In this document: piece after piece, positions 61,509 through 64,000 of the stretch
How the letters are laid out: each line of letters opens with the position of its first letter
How positions within the stretch are numbered: the stretch's first letter is position 1
Origin: an uncultured Saprospiraceae bacterium
Lineage (GTDB): Bacteria > Bacteroidota > Bacteroidia > Chitinophagales > Saprospiraceae
Direction: 5' to 3'
DNA: 64,000 nucleotides
NCBI GenBank assembly: GCA_937929945.1
Contig: CALFUK010000055.1
Coordinates: 1-64,000, forward strand
Position numbers and translations under genes: made by a program
The notes under the pieces: generated by a model
The model's database searches: none
Told to the model about the DNA's origin: nothing
What the model saw: only the letters and a program-made list of their open reading frames with translations

Positions 61509-61604
61509 GCCTTGGTATCAATAGGCTTTATGGTAGACCACGAAACTCATTATAAAAGCAAGCCTGGTTACCCTTTTCAAGGGGAATACAAGGGGTTGAC
61601 TGAG
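61509..61604 (+). repeat. Two-hairpin intergenic repeat, copy E (partial)
   Basis: Second, truncated copy in tandem with D. It has the ATGGTAGACCA motif and hairpin 1 (TTACCCTT-TTC-AAGGGGAA, one mismatch). It ends just before the stop codon of the transglycosylase gene at 61615. Confidence 0.75.
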
Positions 61605-61614
61605 ATAAATGCCC

Positions 61615-62841
61615 TTACCTGCCTGACAATCGCTTGATCTTATGAGGATGAAGCGAGGCTTTGATGTTCTGCCTGTCCAGCTGATCAGAATCTGATTTGT
61701 CTTGTGCTTTATCAGATAGGCGCATCTCACCTATGATCATTGGTATTTGACTTACATTCTGACTTTCTATTGCTGTAGATAGATCATGTGTCAGAGACCT
61801 CAGCTTTTTGACTGTGATGGTATTCAAGATGGGGACAGCATCCAGCTTCAGAATCTCACGTTTGGTCCGCACTGCTTCAGGAATGACTAAGGCAGGTAGA
61901 TGTTGTGATTCTATTTCAAGTACTGTTTTTTCTGTTTCAGCCAGCTCCAGTAAGCTTTTAAATGGTAACCTTAGTAGGTATCGGCCATCATTAGTCGGGA
62001 TGTGGTTTTTGATGTACTGAGGATTCAATTCTTTAATGTATTCGATATCGAGTCCAATATTAGCTTCTATTTCTTTGAAGGAGATGCTCTTAAATACTTT
62101 GGCGGTAGCGATCTCAGAGAGATTGTGCGCGGGCTGGTCAGGTACCAGATCATGAGCGTAGTAGTAGTTGATTAAGTAGTTGACCGCGATGAATTTAGGA
62201 ATGTATTGCTGGGTTTCCTTCGGTAGGTATTGCCTGATGCTCCAGTAGTCAGAACTGCCTGCCTTTCTCATAGCTTTATTGACATTGCCAGGACCGCAGT
62301 TATAGGCGGCTAAGACTAATGTCCAGTCGTCATATCTTTTGTGTAGGTCTGCCAGAAACTCCGCCGCAGCTACGGTCGACTTTTCTGGATTTTTTCGATC
62401 ATCTACATATTTGCTTTGCTGTAGATCATAGACTTTGGCAGTGGACTTAATAAATTGCCAGAGTCCTGCGGCGCCGATCGGGGATACGGCTTGCGGATTC
62501 AGCCTAGATTCTACGATCGCTAAGGCCTTGATCTCATCAGGAATCCCGCGGTCTCTGAGCTTTTCTTCAAATAGAGGAAAATAAACAGAGGCTCTTCCCA
62601 AAATTTCTTCCGCAGAATGTCTATATTGGACTGTGTATTGGCGGATGTATTTTTTTACATCAGCTGTCAGTCGAGCGTCTACTTCACTATAAAGATTATG
62701 GAGTCTTTCTTCTAATACGTCATCAGTGGCTTCCGCATAGGCGAACTCATCGCTGCTGATAGCATTAGCGTAGATGGATGTATCTACACCATGCAATATA
62801 CCGACACATATTGCAATCGCAACAATTAACATTTTGTTCAT
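61615..62841 (-). CDS. MltD-like lytic murein transglycosylase
   Basis: A 408-residue periplasmic enzyme that cleaves peptidoglycan glycan strands. A signal peptide lies at 1-26. The SLT domain carries the catalytic Glu in AIVESRLNPQAVSPIGAAGL, then WQFI, AAYNCGPGNVNKAM and QQYIPKFIAVNYLI. The usual C-terminal LysM repeats of MltD are not clearly present; the C-terminal third only has YLLRLPFKS-like fragments. The stop abuts the intergenic repeat copy E. Confidence 0.9.
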   Translation of the reverse strand: MNKMLIVAIAICVGILHGVDTSIYANAISSDEFAYAEATDDVLEERLHNLYSEVDARLTADVKKYIRQYTVQYRHSAEEILGRASVYFPLFEEKLRDRGIPDEIKALAIVESRLNPQAVSPIGAAGLWQFIKSTAKVYDLQQSKYVDDRKNPEKSTVAAAEFLADLHKRYDDWTLVLAAYNCGPGNVNKAMRKAGSSDYWSIRQYLPKETQQYIPKFIAVNYLINYYYAHDLVPDQPAHNLSEIATAKVFKSISFKEIEANIGLDIEYIKELNPQYIKNHIPTNDGRYLLRLPFKSLLELAETEKTVLEIESQHLPALVIPEAVRTKREILKLDAVPILNTITVKKLRSLTHDLSTAIESQNVSQIPMIIGEMRLSDKAQDKSDSDQLDRQNIKASLHPHKIKRLSGR

Positions 62842-63053
62842 GGGGTAACCTTTAAAATCAGTGTTTGGGTTATAAGCAACCAGCTACAATTATTTGCCTA
62901 ATGGAATAAAAACCGGGATAAAGTTTTTATATATTAGTTAAATAATTCATATGTAACCACTTGAAGCTGCAAAGATATGCTCAAAAGGCTTATGATGCAA
63001 GCTTTAACTTATATACATATTTAGTAAAGTGTAATTAGCTGATAACTAATTTG

Positions 63054-64000
63054 TTATGTAGAAATTAGCATTTCCGACACAGCGATCAACTCAGCTTCCG
63101 AGAATTTTTTACTCATCAATTGGATACCAAAAGGGTTGCCATCAGCATCAGTCGCTAATGGAAGTGATATAGCTGGTATACCTGTGAGATTGGCGATCAC
63201 CGTATAAATATCTGAAAGATAGACCTCTACTGGATCATCTTGATGAGCTCCGATCTTCCAAGCCACATTAGGCGTAGTAGGCAGAATCAGAAAGTCGTGG
63301 TTTTCAAAAATCTCGTGGATGGCCTCTGTTACCAGTCTTCTCACTTTTTGAGCTTTCGTATAGTATGCATCATAGTAGCCAGAGCTCAGGACGAAAGTGC
63401 CCAGCATGATACGGCGCTTCACCTCGCTGCCGAATCCTTCTGATCTCGTCTTCTGGTATACATTCTTGATGGAGTCAGCTGCCTCGCTGCGGTAGCCATA
63501 TCGGATGCCGTCGTACCTGCCCAGATTAGAAGAGGCTTCTGCGGTGGTAAGCACATAGTAGGCAGGCACCAAGTATTTTAATAGTGGAAACTGCACTTTG
63601 CTGACAGCGTGGCCTTCACTCTCCAGTCTGTCCATGAGCGCATGCGATGATGTGGCAATGGCTCCATGAAGCTTCTCGTGATTCATGACCTCATCTATGT
63701 AGGCGAAGGAGACCTGACCCTGGGATGAGCTTTCAGTCTTGACTGGCTGGCTACTTGAGGTGCAGTCCATTGGATCTTCTCCCGCCATGGTCAGCAAGAA
63801 TTCTCCTACATCTTCCATATGTTGGCCCAATACGCCGATCTGATCAAAAGATGAACCATAAGCAATCACCCCGTATCTGGATACACGTCCATACGTAGGC
63901 TTCATACCGATGACACCATTGAAGCCTGCGGGCTGCCTCACGGACCCACCCGTGTCTGTACCAAGGGCTACCAGGCAGGTATCCTGCTGCACGGAGACGG
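63054..64000 (-). CDS. gatA: Asp/Glu-tRNA amidotransferase subunit A, partial
   Basis: The C-terminal part (about 315 residues) of the amidase subunit that converts Glu-tRNA(Gln) or Asp-tRNA(Asn) to the amide form; the 5' end lies beyond the window. The frame is open to 64000 (VSVQQDTCLVALGTDTGG is in frame). The amidase signature with catalytic serines is in GTDTGGSVRQPAGFNG and GMKPTYGRVSRYG, and AISLPLATDADGNPFGIQLM is typical of GatA. Confidence 0.95.
   Translation of the reverse strand, partial: VSVQQDTCLVALGTDTGGSVRQPAGFNGVIGMKPTYGRVSRYGVIAYGSSFDQIGVLGQHMEDVGEFLLTMAGEDPMDCTSSSQPVKTESSSQGQVSFAYIDEVMNHEKLHGAIATSSHALMDRLESEGHAVSKVQFPLLKYLVPAYYVLTTAEASSNLGRYDGIRYGYRSEAADSIKNVYQKTRSEGFGSEVKRRIMLGTFVLSSGYYDAYYTKAQKVRRLVTEAIHEIFENHDFLILPTTPNVAWKIGAHQDDPVEVYLSDIYTVIANLTGIPAISLPLATDADGNPFGIQLMSKKFSEAELIAVSEMLIST

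Overview
The window is chromosomal DNA of a Bacteroidota bacterium, most likely from the Saprospiria (Lewinella/Haliscomenobacter-like). The evidence is TTTG / TAnnTTTG promoter boxes, a DUF5606 protein, a fused alpha/beta E1 2-oxoacid dehydrogenase, very large secreted Cys-rich proteins with coathanger-type (GCX-like) domains, and an ECF sigma factor near a TPR-CHAT protein. The assignment below phylum level is an inference.

Layout. 1-313: the end of dnaB. 314-8121: an AT-rich accessory stretch with a secreted metalloprotease, a class V aminotransferase, a decayed IS982 element, a HigBA-type toxin-antitoxin pair and a tandem intergenic repeat. 8122-18462: housekeeping and secreted enzymes (DUF5606, fused E1, LolC/E-like permease, two cyclophilin lipoproteins, polyphosphate glucokinase, MBL hydrolase, PhoD). 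18585-19846: a small graveyard of an SDR, an LLM-oxidoreductase fragment and an HxlR regulator. 19990-26535: a giant secreted GH20-metalloprotease fusion. 27010-28437: a PLP decarboxylase. 28445-39926: ECF sigma factor and TPR anti-sigma-like protein, divergent from a giant propeller protein, a subtilase and a CHAT protein. 39950-42692: LysR regulator and an AbiE-type system whose toxin is frameshifted. 43021-45438: OsmC, serine hydrolase and MBL hydrolase. 45503-50423: small protein, S74 chaperone-tailed protein, LuxR-type regulators, MacB-like permease and inositol monophosphatase. 50508-52421: Nfu and Lgt. 52737-59310: a sulfur-assimilation operon with its leader. 59610-64000: ComM-like ATPase, MltD-like transglycosylase and partial gatA.

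The most striking structure is the leader of the sulfite reductase operon (59310 down to 58835, minus strand). One consensus Bacteroidota promoter is followed by two short ORFs in series, one with seven and one with six consecutive Cys codons. Each is followed by a strong intrinsic terminator. The second leader can also form the mutually exclusive 1:2, 2:3 and 3:4 pairings of a classical ribosome-stalling attenuator. It looks like a tandem cysteine-sensing attenuator controlling sulfite reductase, siroheme synthesis, APS/PAPS reductase and probably the ferredoxin/ferredoxin reductase that feed electrons to it.

Other points of interest are a roughly 216-240 bp two-hairpin intergenic repeat family at two loci 54 kb apart, a 96 bp promoter duplication shared in diverged form with a second secreted-protein gene, and frameshifts in poly(A) tracts of two genes.
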